DNA from: Octadecabacter arcticus 238
GTDB lineage: Bacteria > Pseudomonadota > Alphaproteobacteria > Rhodobacterales > Rhodobacteraceae
Direction: 5' to 3'
DNA: 64,000 nt
Assembly (NCBI RefSeq): GCF_000155735.2
Contig: NC_020908.1
Coordinates: 2,795,001-2,859,000, forward strand
The notes beneath the pieces were generated by a model, which had not been told where the DNA came from, made no database searches, and was given only the letters and a program-made list of their open reading frames with translations. A program made the translations under genes and the position numbers. Shown here in pieces: positions 1-8,929 of this stretch. Numbering within the stretch: the stretch's first letter is position 1; each line of letters begins with the position of its first letter.

Positions 1-731
1 GGTGGAACTGGGTCCACCCCTGCGGCTTTCATCGCTGCGATTGCGCCACCACCGGTGCCATCATTTGCAGCCACGACGCCGACGATATCACCACCAAAGC
101 GGGTGATCTGACCTGCAGCCCATTCCTGCGCTTTTGGTGGAGCCCAATCTGGCGTGTCAAATTCGGACAGGGTCACGTACGGTGACGCGTCCAGCGCACG
201 ATCCACACCATCACGGATCAAACCAGCAGCAGCATCAGTTGGTGACCCGTTGATTTGCAAAACGCCCGCGCCTTCGGGAACGCCTTGGGCTTGCAAGTTG
301 TCGATGAGCGATTGCGCAATGGCAAAGCCGATGCCCTCGTTGTCAAACGATACATAAAAATCCGCAGGCGAGTCTGGGATTGGTCGATCATATGCAATCA
401 CCTTAACATCTTGCGAGTGGGCAATTTCAACCAATGCGGCGGCCGCAGCGGAATCCACTGGGTCAAGCACAATTACAGTCGCACCCTGCGCGATAACAGA
501 ATTGAATTGTTGCTGTTGCAGTGCAACGTCCGCGTTGCCGTTCTGATAGATCAGCGTGCAGTCAGGGCAAAGTTCTCCCATCGCGGCCTCAAAGCCTGGC
601 CAGTCATGATTTTCATATCGTGTAGACGCCTGATCCGGCATCAGAAAGGCTACGGTTTGCGCTGTGGCTGCAGTAGCAAACAAGGTTGCGACAAGCGTTG
701 ATGCCGCCGCCAGTGATGTTGTCGTTTTCAT
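1..731 (-). CDS. Sugar ABC transporter substrate-binding protein (3' part beyond the left edge)
   Basis: Reading leftwards from the ATG at 731 gives 243 open codons running off the window, so the C-terminus is missing. Residues 1-24 form a signal peptide (MKTTTSLAAAS..., cleavage near ATAQ). The mature part has the fold signature of periplasmic binding proteins of the ribose/xylose type: VAFLMPD near the start, ALVEIAHSQDVKVIAYDRPI, then a DGTGGGAIAAMKAAGVD stretch near the edge. A strong ribosome site (GGAGGAAC) precedes the ATG. The protein should capture a sugar in the periplasm for an ABC importer whose other genes probably lie left of the window. The divergent LacI-type gene at 986 is the likely regulator. 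The exact sugar cannot be read from sequence. Confidence 0.88.
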   Translation of the reverse strand, partial: MKTTTSLAAASTLVATLFATAATAQTVAFLMPDQASTRYENHDWPGFEAAMGELCPDCTLIYQNGNADVALQQQQFNSVIAQGATVIVLDPVDSAAAAALVEIAHSQDVKVIAYDRPIPDSPADFYVSFDNEGIGFAIAQSLIDNLQAQGVPEGAGVLQINGSPTDAAAGLIRDGVDRALDASPYVTLSEFDTPDWAPPKAQEWAAGQITRFGGDIVGVVAANDGTGGGAIAAMKAAGVDPVP

Positions 732-985
732 TATTGTTCCTCCAAACAAATTCGCGCCCGCCCATGCGGAGAGTGACATCCAAGAAGAGACGAACGACTA
801 GTCGCAATCCGCCTCCACGGATCGAAAATGGCCAAATATTCAAACTCTTCCCAGCGCATCACGCAGAATACGCAGTCAACGGTGATATTTGCACCATCGA
901 TTGAGCAAGGTTGCTCCATCGGTTGAACTGCGTCAAGTTAATTTGAATGAACATTTAGATTGAACAATGGATCGCACAATAAAAG
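732..985. promoter_or_regulatory. Divergent promoter region between sugar-binding protein and LacI-type regulator
   Basis: This 254-base gap separates two divergent starts and must hold both promoters. The stretch 940-970 contains imperfectly repeated TTGAATGAACA and TTGAACAAT words that could be operator half-sites, but I see no perfect palindrome. Assignment as regulatory is inference from gene layout. Confidence 0.4.
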
Positions 986-1984
986 ATGGACAAAGAGTCA
1001 AAGAGAACAACGATCTATGACATTGCAAAGCTTGCAAATGTTTCACCAAGTGCGGTGAGCTCCGTGCTCAACGGAACTTGGGAGAAGCGGCGAATCAGCC
1101 GAAAATTATTCGAGCGGGTCATGCAGATTGCAGAGGAACAAGGCTACTCCGTCAATGTTCCAGCCAGTCTGTTGCGACGGGAACGATCCAACATCGTAGG
1201 TATGATCGTCCCCAAATACGACAATCGTTATTTTGGTGAGATTGCAGAGCAGTTCGAGGCCATGGCGCGCGCGCGTGGTTTTTTCCCAGTTGTCACCTGT
1301 ACACAGCGTGACCCCGACTTGGAGTTTCAGGCCGCAAAAGAACTCATCTCCTATCAAGCAGAATGTCTGATCTCGACCGGAACAACCGACCCAGATCGTA
1401 TTTCGGCATTTTGCACAGCATCAAGCGTTCAGTCGATCAACCTTGATCTTCCCGGCAAAAATGCTCCTTCGGTGATTTCGGACAATCATGCTGCGGCATT
1501 GGAACTTACCCAACTCATCCTTGATCGTTGCGCACAGGATCTCGACTGGATTGGACCATTGCGTTTCGTCGGTGGACGGCTGTCAGACCACAACACGGCT
1601 GCGCGTTTAGCTGGCTTTATGGCAGCGCATCGGGATCGCGGAATTTCAGTTCCCGAAACCCATATCATGTCGACCGGCTATTCCGCTGAGAGCGCAGCAA
1701 AAGTATTAGAAAACTGTGTGCCAGAAGGACCGACAGGCCTATTCGTGAACTCGACAATTTCACTAGAGGGCATTGTGCGCTGGCACAGCAAGCTTGAAAG
1801 CAACTCTGAGTTGGTAAGATACGGGTGCTTTGACTGGGACCCTTTCGGATCTTTTTTACCAGGAAATGTAGGTATGATTGAACAAGACGTCACAACAATG
1901 CTGACCAAAGCCTTTGAATTGATAGGTAATCCCAACAGTACTAACCAGCAGATCTTGGTGCCCTGTAAGCTGCGCGTCTTTTAG
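986..1984 (+). CDS. LacI-family transcriptional regulator
   Basis: A 332-residue protein of usual LacI length. Residues about 8-32 (TTIYDIAKLANVSPSAVSSVLNG) are the LacI helix-turn-helix with hinge; from about residue 68 (SNIVGMIVPKYDNRYFGEI) a periplasmic-binding-protein-like effector domain follows. It should bind an operator as a dimer and respond to a sugar. It is divergent from the sugar-binding protein at 1-731, which is the expected target. The C-terminus lacks any extra domain. The ligand is unknown. Confidence 0.9.
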   Translation: MDKESKRTTIYDIAKLANVSPSAVSSVLNGTWEKRRISRKLFERVMQIAEEQGYSVNVPASLLRRERSNIVGMIVPKYDNRYFGEIAEQFEAMARARGFFPVVTCTQRDPDLEFQAAKELISYQAECLISTGTTDPDRISAFCTASSVQSINLDLPGKNAPSVISDNHAAALELTQLILDRCAQDLDWIGPLRFVGGRLSDHNTAARLAGFMAAHRDRGISVPETHIMSTGYSAESAAKVLENCVPEGPTGLFVNSTISLEGIVRWHSKLESNSELVRYGCFDWDPFGSFLPGNVGMIEQDVTTMLTKAFELIGNPNSTNQQILVPCKLRVF

Positions 1985-2702
1985 GATAAAATGAAGTGCC
2001 GTCAGACGAATGCGAACGAGTCTCTGTTCTTCAGCAACCTCAATTCGTTAGGCTAACCCCTTCTTGGCTCGCGTTTGCAGCGAACGTCTGGTTCCCGCCC
2101 TTCACGTCGAAATGTGCATAGCGCAGCATCTGTCACTATCGCCCTAGGAAGTACCTGCTAATGCTGACTGGTCATAACTCGCTCATCCACGGGGACTTCT
2201 GGCTCAACTCAAACCCATCACCATAGCTGCTGCCAACACCGGCCGTGCTCCATCCTCCAAGTGCATCTATGATATCTGTAGGGCACTGAGCCGCTCACAA
2301 ACGGTCCCGGAAGCTGTGCCTGAAGGAATGCATAACGCAGCCATCTGGCAGGGTTCCATGGTCCTGCTGTCTGACAGTTGGAAGGATTGGGTCAAGTCAT
2401 ACCGGACCGCGGTGCGCTGCGCGGGTGCCGTGGAACGGGACTGACGATCCATGTCATAGGCCTCAGAACAAAATTACCCCTGAATGAATTTACAAGGCTA
2501 ATACTAAAGGGCCGTGGTCCGAGGGGCGGGGCCCTACGATAGGGGGGTCCCCTAGCGCCAATTGCAGCTGAACCGTAATGGTTGGGTACAGTAACCCCTG
2601 ATTAACTCTGTTTTGATCTGATGTTTCATTGTGGGTAGTGTTGTGGGTATGGATTGGATCTTATCATAAAAATCAATAAAAACAAACACTTAACCTGCTT
2701 AC
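1985..2702. other. Non-coding stretch left of the integrated element
   Basis: About 700 bases without a convincing gene. The short open frames here lack ribosome sites and recognisable motifs. At 2513-2556 there is a G/C-rich stretch with GGGGCCC and GGGGTCCCC palindromic cores. The region lies between the LacI gene and the left attachment repeat, so it may be chromosomal debris from earlier insertions. Confidence 0.5.
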
Positions 2703-2721
2703 GTGGCGGAGGCTCAGGGAT
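2703..2721 (+). repeat. Left attachment repeat (att), copy of the tRNA-Ser 3' end
   Basis: Nineteen bases identical to 13379-13397, including the complement of the encoded CCA and the acceptor stem of tRNA-Ser. No tRNA body follows here, so this is the displaced end created by integration. Confidence 0.9.
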
Positions 2722-2780
2722 ACTACGCCATGTAGGTATATTAAGTTATAACCCTTATATTATGAGGAATAAGTCTGTAT

Positions 2781-2804
2781 TGTAGGTGGTTTGCGTAGGT
2801 GGTA
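2781..2804 (+). repeat. Left arm-type integrase binding repeats
   Basis: Two direct words, TGTAGGTGGT at 2781 and CGTAGGTGGT at 2794, stand 13 bases apart. The same arrangement recurs at 13315-13338 with 21 of 24 bases identical. Their position just inside each att repeat fits arm sites of a tyrosine integrase. They also sit immediately upstream of the integrase start, so they may regulate it. Confidence 0.6.
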
Positions 2805-2828
2805 ACGTCACTTCAGTGGAGGACTTGT

Positions 2829-4070
2829 ATGCCCCGATATTTACTAAAGCAACGTCAGGGTTGGTATGCCGTTCTAGAGGTACCCAAAGCCCTTAAGGGT
2901 AAGCTAGGTAAGACACGCTTTAAGCAAACGCTAAGCACCCAAAGCCTGACGATTGCACAAGAGAGGGTTCTACCTCTAATTATCCAGTGGAAGCGCCTTT
3001 TTGTGGCTGTAAGGACTGGCGATGACAGCTCACTAGAGGGTGCGGTAGCTCTGCATAGAAGTCATATAGAATTTCATCGCAAAGATGGTTGGACTGAAAA
3101 CGAAATCAAAGATATGTCGATTGATGTATTGCCTCATTGGAAACATGAGCCAGAAAAACATAAGGAGGCGGTACTAGTCCACGATATCGCCTTTGGCAAA
3201 AAGTTCCTTCTTACAGAGTACTTCGATGAGTGGCAGGAAAGCAGCAAACATCTTGCCCAGAAGACAAGGGACATGCAGCGACGCGACGTTATAGAGTTCT
3301 GCAAAGAATTTAGGTTTGCCTCAGATGCTACTTGGCACAAAGTTGTTAAATGGGTCGATACTGAACTCCTGCAAAAACGGGGCCTAAGTGAAGCCACTGC
3401 AAGACGTATAATCTCAGCCTGCAGAGCCTACTGGAAGTGGTTGATGAGGCATCGAGGGTTAGAGGATTCATCTCCATTTACAGATGTTGTTCCAAACAAA
3501 AAGACGGGACGTTCAGCCAAACCTAAGCGCAAAGGCTTCGAAGTGGAGGACTACAGGAGGCTTCTCGCGGCAGCATCTAAAAACAACAAGCACCTATCAG
3601 ACCTTATCAGGCTTGGCGCGCATACTGGTTGTAGGATTGAAGAACTTTGCAGCCTTAAACTAGGCAATGTGAAGCAAGACAGGCTTGTGATTGAAGACGC
3701 TAAAACTCAAGCTGGCTGGCGAGAAATACCAATTCACAAAGATGTCTCTAAGCTTGTTGCAGATTTAGCTAGGGAATCTAGCGATGGATTTCTTATTTCT
3801 GGATTAACATTTAACAAATATGGAGACAGGTCCAATGCTATTGGAAAGAGGTTTGGACGACTGAAGCATAGTCTAAATTACGGCTCTGATTATGTATTTC
3901 ATTCCTTTAGGAAGGGGCTGGCAAGGCAACTAGAGACCAATGGTGTACCAGAAAACATCTCTGCTAGATTGCTTGGCCATGAGATAAACACGATGACCTA
4001 TGGTCTTTACTCTGGTGGCGTCGATTTCTCTGTCTTGGTGGGTGCCATAAGCAAGGTTTCTTGGCATTAA
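2829..4070 (+). CDS. int: Tyrosine-type site-specific integrase
   Basis: A 413-residue phage-type integrase. The N-terminal arm-binding part begins MPRYLLKQRQGWY, a SAM-like core-binding domain follows around residues 130-220, and the catalytic domain shows HTGCRIEEL (first Arg), HSFRKG (His-x-x-Arg), LLGHE (His) and YGLYSGG (nucleophile Tyr). I chose the ATG at 2829 because GGAGG lies seven bases upstream; a GTG at 2799 would overlap the arm repeats. The gene sits just inside the left att repeat and should catalyse integration at and excision from tRNA-Ser. It reads into the element. A remnant of a related integrase lies at the other end of the element. Confidence 0.93.
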   Translation: MPRYLLKQRQGWYAVLEVPKALKGKLGKTRFKQTLSTQSLTIAQERVLPLIIQWKRLFVAVRTGDDSSLEGAVALHRSHIEFHRKDGWTENEIKDMSIDVLPHWKHEPEKHKEAVLVHDIAFGKKFLLTEYFDEWQESSKHLAQKTRDMQRRDVIEFCKEFRFASDATWHKVVKWVDTELLQKRGLSEATARRIISACRAYWKWLMRHRGLEDSSPFTDVVPNKKTGRSAKPKRKGFEVEDYRRLLAAASKNNKHLSDLIRLGAHTGCRIEELCSLKLGNVKQDRLVIEDAKTQAGWREIPIHKDVSKLVADLARESSDGFLISGLTFNKYGDRSNAIGKRFGRLKHSLNYGSDYVFHSFRKGLARQLETNGVPENISARLLGHEINTMTYGLYSGGVDFSVLVGAISKVSWH

Positions 4071-4680
4071 AGTTGCCCAGCGCACTGCTGTGATACTCTA
4101 CCTGCAGGCTGTAATTGATATTCTTGGCTGGAGAAAATTAAACAATATATAGATGTATAATGCTGCATCACATACAACATATGGTATAATTAGTCTGATC
4201 AACTACTTAATGTGCAATCGCTCTTACTAAACCTCAAGACTAAACACCTACTCTAGTGCTGTAGAATACACAGTATTTTTACCAGTACTCGCTCCGAGTT
4301 CACTAAAATTCCTCTGTTTAGTAACAATGAGTTATTATGATAATTGTTGAAATATCTGATTAAGTTTACATTAAACTATTGTAATTTATGAACTCGCAAT
4401 TATCTCAATTTGGCAGGCAGCGAATCTTTGTCGCTACTAAGACCTGTGCTTTCCAGCACCCTCACTGGATAAAATCCATATAACCTTATCGTTGCCAACC
4501 CTAATTGGTTGCAGTGTTATTGTTTTGTCGTGCCTACGGCTCTCTCAACGCGTCCCTACAGCGTCATTAGCGTCCCCATCCTACCCCATACTCATCCCAA
4601 TATAGATCACGTCCTGAGCAACCTCATGTGGCCTGTGAGAGCCTGTGCGTGTCCACCCATAATCAAGGAAAACTAGTAAA
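4071..4680. other. AT-rich non-coding region upstream of the helicase gene
   Basis: About 600 bases of very AT-rich DNA with no supported gene on either strand. It probably holds the helicase promoter and 5' leader; AAGGAAAAC at 4667-4675 is the ribosome site for 4681. No clear iterons or hairpins were recognised. A divergent repressor, common in phage satellites, was looked for and not found. Confidence 0.5.
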
Positions 4681-6075
4681 ATGACCAAAAAGAACAATAC
4701 GTACACAGATGACACTCCATATTCGCACCTGTCAGACGGGATGAGCCTAGCATTTGACCGCTTGGATAATAAGTTCGGGAAGCAGTTGGATGGGGATACT
4801 ATCAAAGCCTTAAGTGAGAAAACTTATCTTCAATCGGATGGGAATGGCCGCTCTGTTATCCGCCACGACACTGGACACCGTACTGTCACAACCACACCTC
4901 TCGAGGTCGAGCAGTCGCTGCTGTCAGCTTATGAAATGAGCTTTGGCTGGCAGGACAATCTACTTGCAATCCCACACCCTGTTTACGCTCCAAACCGACC
5001 TATCTGGCTCAAAGATGACAAATCCCTCTTTCGTAATACGTGGCGGAAGGCAGAAGTCTTATTCACTGTCCCAGAAATCCCCGAGGATGGTTCTGTTGTT
5101 AGTAAACCACCAGAATGGGCTGCATTTCTCCAGCGTGTCTTTCATGGTGAACTAGCGAGCGACCTCAGTGCTGTTCAAGAAGACCCAACCAATGAGTTCC
5201 TCCTTGATGGTATAGCCAATAGGACCCCAGACAGAGAACGGTTCATCAAGGAGTTTGAACTGTGGCTCGCCTTTAGTCTGTTTAGCGATCAGCGTCCTAT
5301 GTGGGGCCCAGTGCTTCGTGGTGGTCACGGGACAGGTAAAGGAACTATTGCAAACCAGATACTTAAACCATTTGCTGGTGCATCTAACTACGTCCAAATC
5401 CTACCCCACAATCTCAAGGGCGATCATGCTGCACAACTTCTGACCGAACGCCTGATGATCGTATTTGATGAAGTAAATGACCGTGGACAAGTCTTTTATG
5501 ATCGCCTGAAGAATATGACTACTGAGCCAACCCTAGCTGTAAATCCGAAGCATCTTGCTCCTTATACAGATGAGCCAGTATTTTCTGTTGTAGTGCTTTC
5601 CAATGAAGAAGTGCCCATGAGCTATCCTGAGGGAGAGCGACGATGGCTAGTATCGCCATACATGGTTCATGAAGTAGACGGTGAAGATACCGCAGGGTGG
5701 TTATACGATACATTCGTACCTTGGCTCAGAGATGGGGGCTATTCAGAGGTGGGTCAGTATCTCAAGTATTTGGTGGCTACAGAAGACCTGCCTGCACAAG
5801 CTTGGAAAAGCCCTTGGTTCTACGAGACCTGCAAGACCGATGCGAATGAAGATCACACAACAGCTATACTTACTTGGTTAGGGCAGCAGAATGAAAACCA
5901 AGGTTACACTATTTCTGGGCTGTCTAGTCACTTCAAGGCTGGGTCAGGTGTTGTGAAAAAGTGTCTGGCGGACTGTGGTTATAAGCGTGGTAAAACTAAC
6001 GGAACGAACATTAACGTAATGAAGAAAAAAGGTAAAACGGGCCAATTGCACCCTATTTGCTCTAAGACTGATTAA
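4681..6075 (+). CDS. SF3-type helicase / primase C-terminal domain replication protein
   Basis: 464 residues. Walker A is GGHGTGKGT near residues 219-227, followed by Walker B-like RLMIVFDEVND around 258-268 and the later VVVLSNEEVPM and GERRWL stretches typical of superfamily 3 helicases of phages, satellites and plasmids (DUF5906/D5-like group). The N-terminal part has no recognisable primase active site, so it may act with a host primase. It should unwind DNA at the element's origin and allow autonomous replication after excision. The TTCTCA array just downstream is a candidate origin. The assignment to the helicase superfamily is secure; the subfamily is less so. Confidence 0.85.
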   Translation: MTKKNNTYTDDTPYSHLSDGMSLAFDRLDNKFGKQLDGDTIKALSEKTYLQSDGNGRSVIRHDTGHRTVTTTPLEVEQSLLSAYEMSFGWQDNLLAIPHPVYAPNRPIWLKDDKSLFRNTWRKAEVLFTVPEIPEDGSVVSKPPEWAAFLQRVFHGELASDLSAVQEDPTNEFLLDGIANRTPDRERFIKEFELWLAFSLFSDQRPMWGPVLRGGHGTGKGTIANQILKPFAGASNYVQILPHNLKGDHAAQLLTERLMIVFDEVNDRGQVFYDRLKNMTTEPTLAVNPKHLAPYTDEPVFSVVVLSNEEVPMSYPEGERRWLVSPYMVHEVDGEDTAGWLYDTFVPWLRDGGYSEVGQYLKYLVATEDLPAQAWKSPWFYETCKTDANEDHTTAILTWLGQQNENQGYTISGLSSHFKAGSGVVKKCLADCGYKRGKTNGTNINVMKKKGKTGQLHPICSKTD

Positions 6076-6143
6076 CCTACCATAATTCCCACTGTAGGGC
6101 TGCTGGCTTAAATGCTGGTGGCCTTATACCACTACCCAGTAAT

Positions 6144-6297
6144 TTCTCACTTTTCTCAATGTCTTCTCACTCAAAGAGAAGTGGTATGTCTTTGTAAATA
6201 AGTGATATTGTAGTGATTTCTCAATTTCTCATTCTTCTCATCACCTATTTTCATTAAGACTGAGACTCCCTCCCGATTTATGCCTCAGGGCTTCTCA
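6144..6297 (+). repeat. TTCTCA motif array, candidate origin or operator region
   Basis: The hexamer TTCTCA appears at 6144, 6153, 6164, 6218, 6226, 6235 and 6292, all on the same strand, within 154 bases right after the helicase gene. Spacings of 8-11 bases in the first two groups place copies on roughly the same helix face. The whole 6076-6535 gap has no supported gene. A role as iterons bound by the replication protein is inference. Confidence 0.45.
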
Positions 6298-6535
6298 TCA
6301 ACTCAGACCAGACCGTGTTCCTGTTGTGGCAATGGCAGGGCTTAGACTACCAAAGCGATATTATCCCAATGCAATAACCAGTGGTCTAGTAAGGCTATTC
6401 CTCGGTTATTTGAGCCTAGAGATCATTACACGTAAGGGGTTTTTGTTGCCTTACTGCTCTCCGAGAACTCAAAATAGTTTTGGGAATCTACGACCTATAG
6501 GCATGGGCCTTTTTATGAGTTTATGCACCTATAAA

Positions 6536-7030
6536 TTACTGTGACAGTTGAAGCGATAAAGCAATAGCAACTCCAAACACTGCATGTACTCCAAGCGCTG
6601 ATAGGCAGGCCAAAACTGGGCGTGGTGTTTTACTGCCTAATACCCCAGCCCCCATAGTTGGCATAAAGAAAAACCAAGGCACGGCTACACTCACGATACC
6701 GAAGATCAAACCATCAAGAAAAGTAGGGGTCAATATTCCCACGTTTTTCCAGAGAGCTATGTATGCAATCACATACATCATCCCAATAAGATAATGGAAA
6801 ACCCAGCCAATCATAGTCTCGCGCGGATACGGTGTAATTTTCTGCAATTGATGACCGAAGATTTTATGAGTGTTGACTGTAGCAAGTAACCAGCGCCCAA
6901 CCATCGCCCAATTAGTAGGAGGTAAACCTCCCAAACGATGATATAAGCGTTGCCAAACATCCATAACAGCGACAGAAAAAATGCTTACTGTAATAATCGT
7001 TAAGGTTGTGCTCATCAGCATTTTTATCAC
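6536..7030 (-). CDS. DUF2938-family membrane protein
   Basis: 164 residues with four predicted membrane segments (near residues 8-25, 75-95, 103-125 and 140-160). The pattern NWAMVGRW, GWVFHYLIG and MGAGVLGSKTP matches the DUF2938 family of small inner-membrane proteins, whose function is unknown. The start could also be the ATG at 7015. It has no operon partner here; the next gene upstream is the IS66 fossil. It is cargo on the integrated element. Confidence 0.75.
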   Translation of the reverse strand: MIKMLMSTTLTIITVSIFSVAVMDVWQRLYHRLGGLPPTNWAMVGRWLLATVNTHKIFGHQLQKITPYPRETMIGWVFHYLIGMMYVIAYIALWKNVGILTPTFLDGLIFGIVSVAVPWFFFMPTMGAGVLGSKTPRPVLACLSALGVHAVFGVAIALSLQLSQ

Positions 7031-7102
7031 CGTTTCAATAATTTATTAAAATCCATTATAGCGTTTAAGACAAAAGACAAGCGCTATTATGTAGGTTTAG
7101 CG

Positions 7103-7189
7103 TCAAACTTTTAAGTTCCACGGTAGCAGTTGGTCGATGTGTTCAATAGGACGTCTACTTAGACGATAATCAGTCAACATATGTTTCAT
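7103..7189 (-). pseudogene. IS66-family transposase (TnpC) C-terminal remnant
   Basis: The last 28 codons read MKHMLTDYRLSRRPIEH then IDQLLPWNLKV and a stop, which matches the conserved end of IS66 TnpC transposases (HxIDxLLPWN). Everything upstream is gone; the resolvase gene follows at 7214. It is a fossil of an earlier insertion inside the element. Confidence 0.65.
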
Positions 7190-7213
7190 TAGGGTTCTCG
7201 CCTTGAGAATAAC

Positions 7214-7768
7214 TTACACAGACAAGCACCTGTAATATGAAGCCTTCGATATGTTCAGTTGCTCCTGTATCTTCAGACGATCAACACCAGCCTCAACCAA
7301 CGCTTTCACCTTATCAGCTTTGTTCATCGCTGTTGGGACACGGCCCTTATATTTGCCTTCAGCCTTAGCTCTTTTGACGCCTTCGACCTGTCTTTCCTTC
7401 ATCATCTCACGCTCAAATTGGGCGACAGACACCATCATGTTGAGTATGAGCTTGCCTGTTGCAGTTGATGTATCAACTCTCTCTGAGCCTAAGGACAAGA
7501 TAACCAAGCCAGCGCCTTTGGCTTCAATCTCTTCTAGTATGTTTCCCATATGAGCGACTGATCTCGCCAGACGGTCCAGCTTCGTTACTACCAGCTTGTC
7601 ACCAATGCGTAGGATATCAATAGCAGCATCAAGCTGGGTACGGGTAGCAACAGCAGACACTTGCTCCTGATACATACGCTCACAGCCGTATGCCTTCAGT
7701 TCGACTAGTTGAGCTTCAAACCCTGCCTGTTGATCAACGGTGCTGGTTCTGGCGTATCCGATTAACAT
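7214..7768 (-). CDS. Serine recombinase (resolvase/invertase family)
   Basis: 184 residues, the normal length for small serine resolvases. The catalytic N-terminus reads MLIGYARTSTVDQQAGFEAQ, with the active Ser in RTST, followed by TKLDRLARS and the E-helix FEREMMKERQVEG; a C-terminal helix-turn-helix (RLKIQEQLNISKASYYRCL) binds DNA. It could resolve multimers of the element or invert a segment. No inverted recombination sites were recognised next to it. A remnant of another serine recombinase lies at 10031-10132. Confidence 0.9.
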   Translation of the reverse strand: MLIGYARTSTVDQQAGFEAQLVELKAYGCERMYQEQVSAVATRTQLDAAIDILRIGDKLVVTKLDRLARSVAHMGNILEEIEAKGAGLVILSLGSERVDTSTATGKLILNMMVSVAQFEREMMKERQVEGVKRAKAEGKYKGRVPTAMNKADKVKALVEAGVDRLKIQEQLNISKASYYRCLSV

Positions 7769-8084
7769 CTACTGTCTCTCCATTTGACGAATCATTAGCC
7801 TCTTAAGCTTATCTGAGACTAACACTGTATCAGCCGTGGAGCAAGCTATTGAGACAGAACTGCCCAGAATACCTTCAATACAGGTGTCTCAGGTGTTGGA
7901 TCACATGAGCAGGCTTTATTGAGGCTTGGCTATACTCAAATATGAGGCAAGGCTGCTAGAGTTTACAGGTTATTAATAAAGTAAATCAGGGCTAGGCGTC
8001 TAGGCGTCTAATCGCCTCTGAAAACAGCCTCATCACTCTTATTAATAAGGCTTAAACGCCTATACACATGTTGATTTAAGGCGT
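7769..8084. repeat. Non-coding region with GGCGTCTA repeats
   Basis: The octamer GGCGTCTA is repeated in tandem at 7995-8002 and 8003-8010 and again at 8080-8087, with a reverse-type AACGCCTA near 8054-8061. The region lies between the resolvase promoter and the small exported genes. These may be recombinase or regulator sites, but no function can be assigned. No gene is supported in this gap. Confidence 0.4.
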
Positions 8085-8204
8085 CTAATTGGTGTCCATT
8101 ACGATGAACGCATTATCCTGAAACGCAGTAGCCGTATAACGCCCATCACTAGCCATTGCTGTACCAGCGGAAAACAAAAACGCTGCGGTTAAAACTAGTC
8201 TCAT
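8085..8204 (-). CDS. Tiny exported protein, short paralogue of the upstream gene
   Basis: A 39-residue frame: MRLVLTAAFLFSAGTAMASD followed by GRYTATAFQDNAFIVMDTN. The signal peptide and the GRY-T-T-A core are clearly related to the 62-residue neighbour at 8204-8392. Its ATG overlaps that gene's stop by one base (TAATG), which suggests translational coupling. It lacks the C-terminal Cys-containing half of the paralogue, so it is either a truncated duplicate or a genuine micro-protein. Confidence 0.5.
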   Translation of the reverse strand: MRLVLTAAFLFSAGTAMASDGRYTATAFQDNAFIVMDTN

Positions 8205-8392
8205 TACATAGTCCACGGAGTGCAAATGGTTTGACCCCCTGCGGCACGGCAGAAACGAACAGCACCCGTCTTGCTGTCTGTAATAAAGACGCCAGGGTGA
8301 GCAGGTGTTGCCGTAGTCACATAGCGTCCCTCTGCAATTGCTGCCCCAGAGGCTGCTGTCATCAAGAGCGCTGCGGTTAAAAGAAGTCTCAT
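8204..8392 (-). CDS. Small exported protein with two cysteines
   Basis: 62 residues. Residues 1-20 are a signal peptide (MRLLLTAALLMTAASGAAIA), and the mature part is about 41 residues with one GRYVTTATPAHPGVFI strand-like segment and two cysteines (RFCRAAGG, TICTPW) that could form a disulphide. I do not recognise the family. It is followed by a one-base-overlapping paralogue. Export of such a small protein by a mobile element is unusual; a periplasmic modulator or toxin-like role is possible but not shown. Confidence 0.6.
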   Translation of the reverse strand: MRLLLTAALLMTAASGAAIAEGRYVTTATPAHPGVFITDSKTGAVRFCRAAGGQTICTPWTM

Positions 8393-8485
8393 AATGTTAC
8401 CTTTTTGTGTTGATACGAAAGACTAGCCGCAACCAATCCCCCAAAGGCTACATAATAGGAATGGTAACTGTAAATAACCCAAAGG

Positions 8486-8644
8486 GATACACGCCGTACT
8501 GCTCTCTATGAACTGAAGCGAGAGGCTTATGAAGTTGGAGCTAATGCTGTTGTTGGGGTGGACTTGGATTATGTAGAACTGAGCGGCGCAGGTTCCATGG
8601 TCATGCTGGTAGCGTCTGGAACTGCTGTAATCATTGAAGACTGA
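8486..8644 (+). pseudogene. YbjQ-family fragment, decayed duplicate of the gene at 10161
   Basis: The frame from GAT at 8486 to the stop at 8644 reads [20 protein letters not shown] and continues to GTAVIIED, nearly the same as the last 52 residues of the intact gene at 10161-10640. No N-terminal part precedes it. Similarity continues past the stop (ATCACAGCCAAACG... and ATCGCGCGACAA occur behind both copies), so a segment larger than the gene was duplicated and then truncated. Confidence 0.85.
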
Positions 8645-8929
8645 TGAGCTTTCACCGACAACATCGTGGGACCCCCAGATCACAGCCAAACGATCTGCTC
8701 AGGGCAGGTATCCACATCGCGCGACAATATAAGCAAAACCCTATCTGGAAAAAAAATAAATTCCTGAGTTACCCAAGTAGCTTCTTCAGCCACCCTATAG
8801 GTTTAACCGTAAGCGCTGCTTTGATCCCACCACGCGGATGATGCAAATGCAAAACCTACCCATGTCGCGTTATTTCTAAAAATTAAGTTCACAATCCCAG
8901 TGGAGAACATCGTTTACGGGAAATTCTTG
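8645..8929. other. Non-coding stretch with duplicated 3' flank
   Basis: The first about 100 bases are a diverged copy of the sequence following 10640. The remainder shows no gene or recognisable signal. Confidence 0.5.

Noticed and set aside
2513..2556. G/C-rich palindromic stretch as a terminator or origin
   Set aside because: No T run, and no gene ends directly before it; the symmetry is short.
2799..2828. GTG at 2799 as integrase start
   Set aside because: It overlaps the arm-type repeat and has no ribosome site; ATG 2829 has GGAGG at the right distance and starts with the typical N-terminus.
6326..6544. A 72-codon plus-strand frame after the TTCTCA array
   Set aside because: No ribosome site, no motif, low-complexity content. 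Not supported as a gene.
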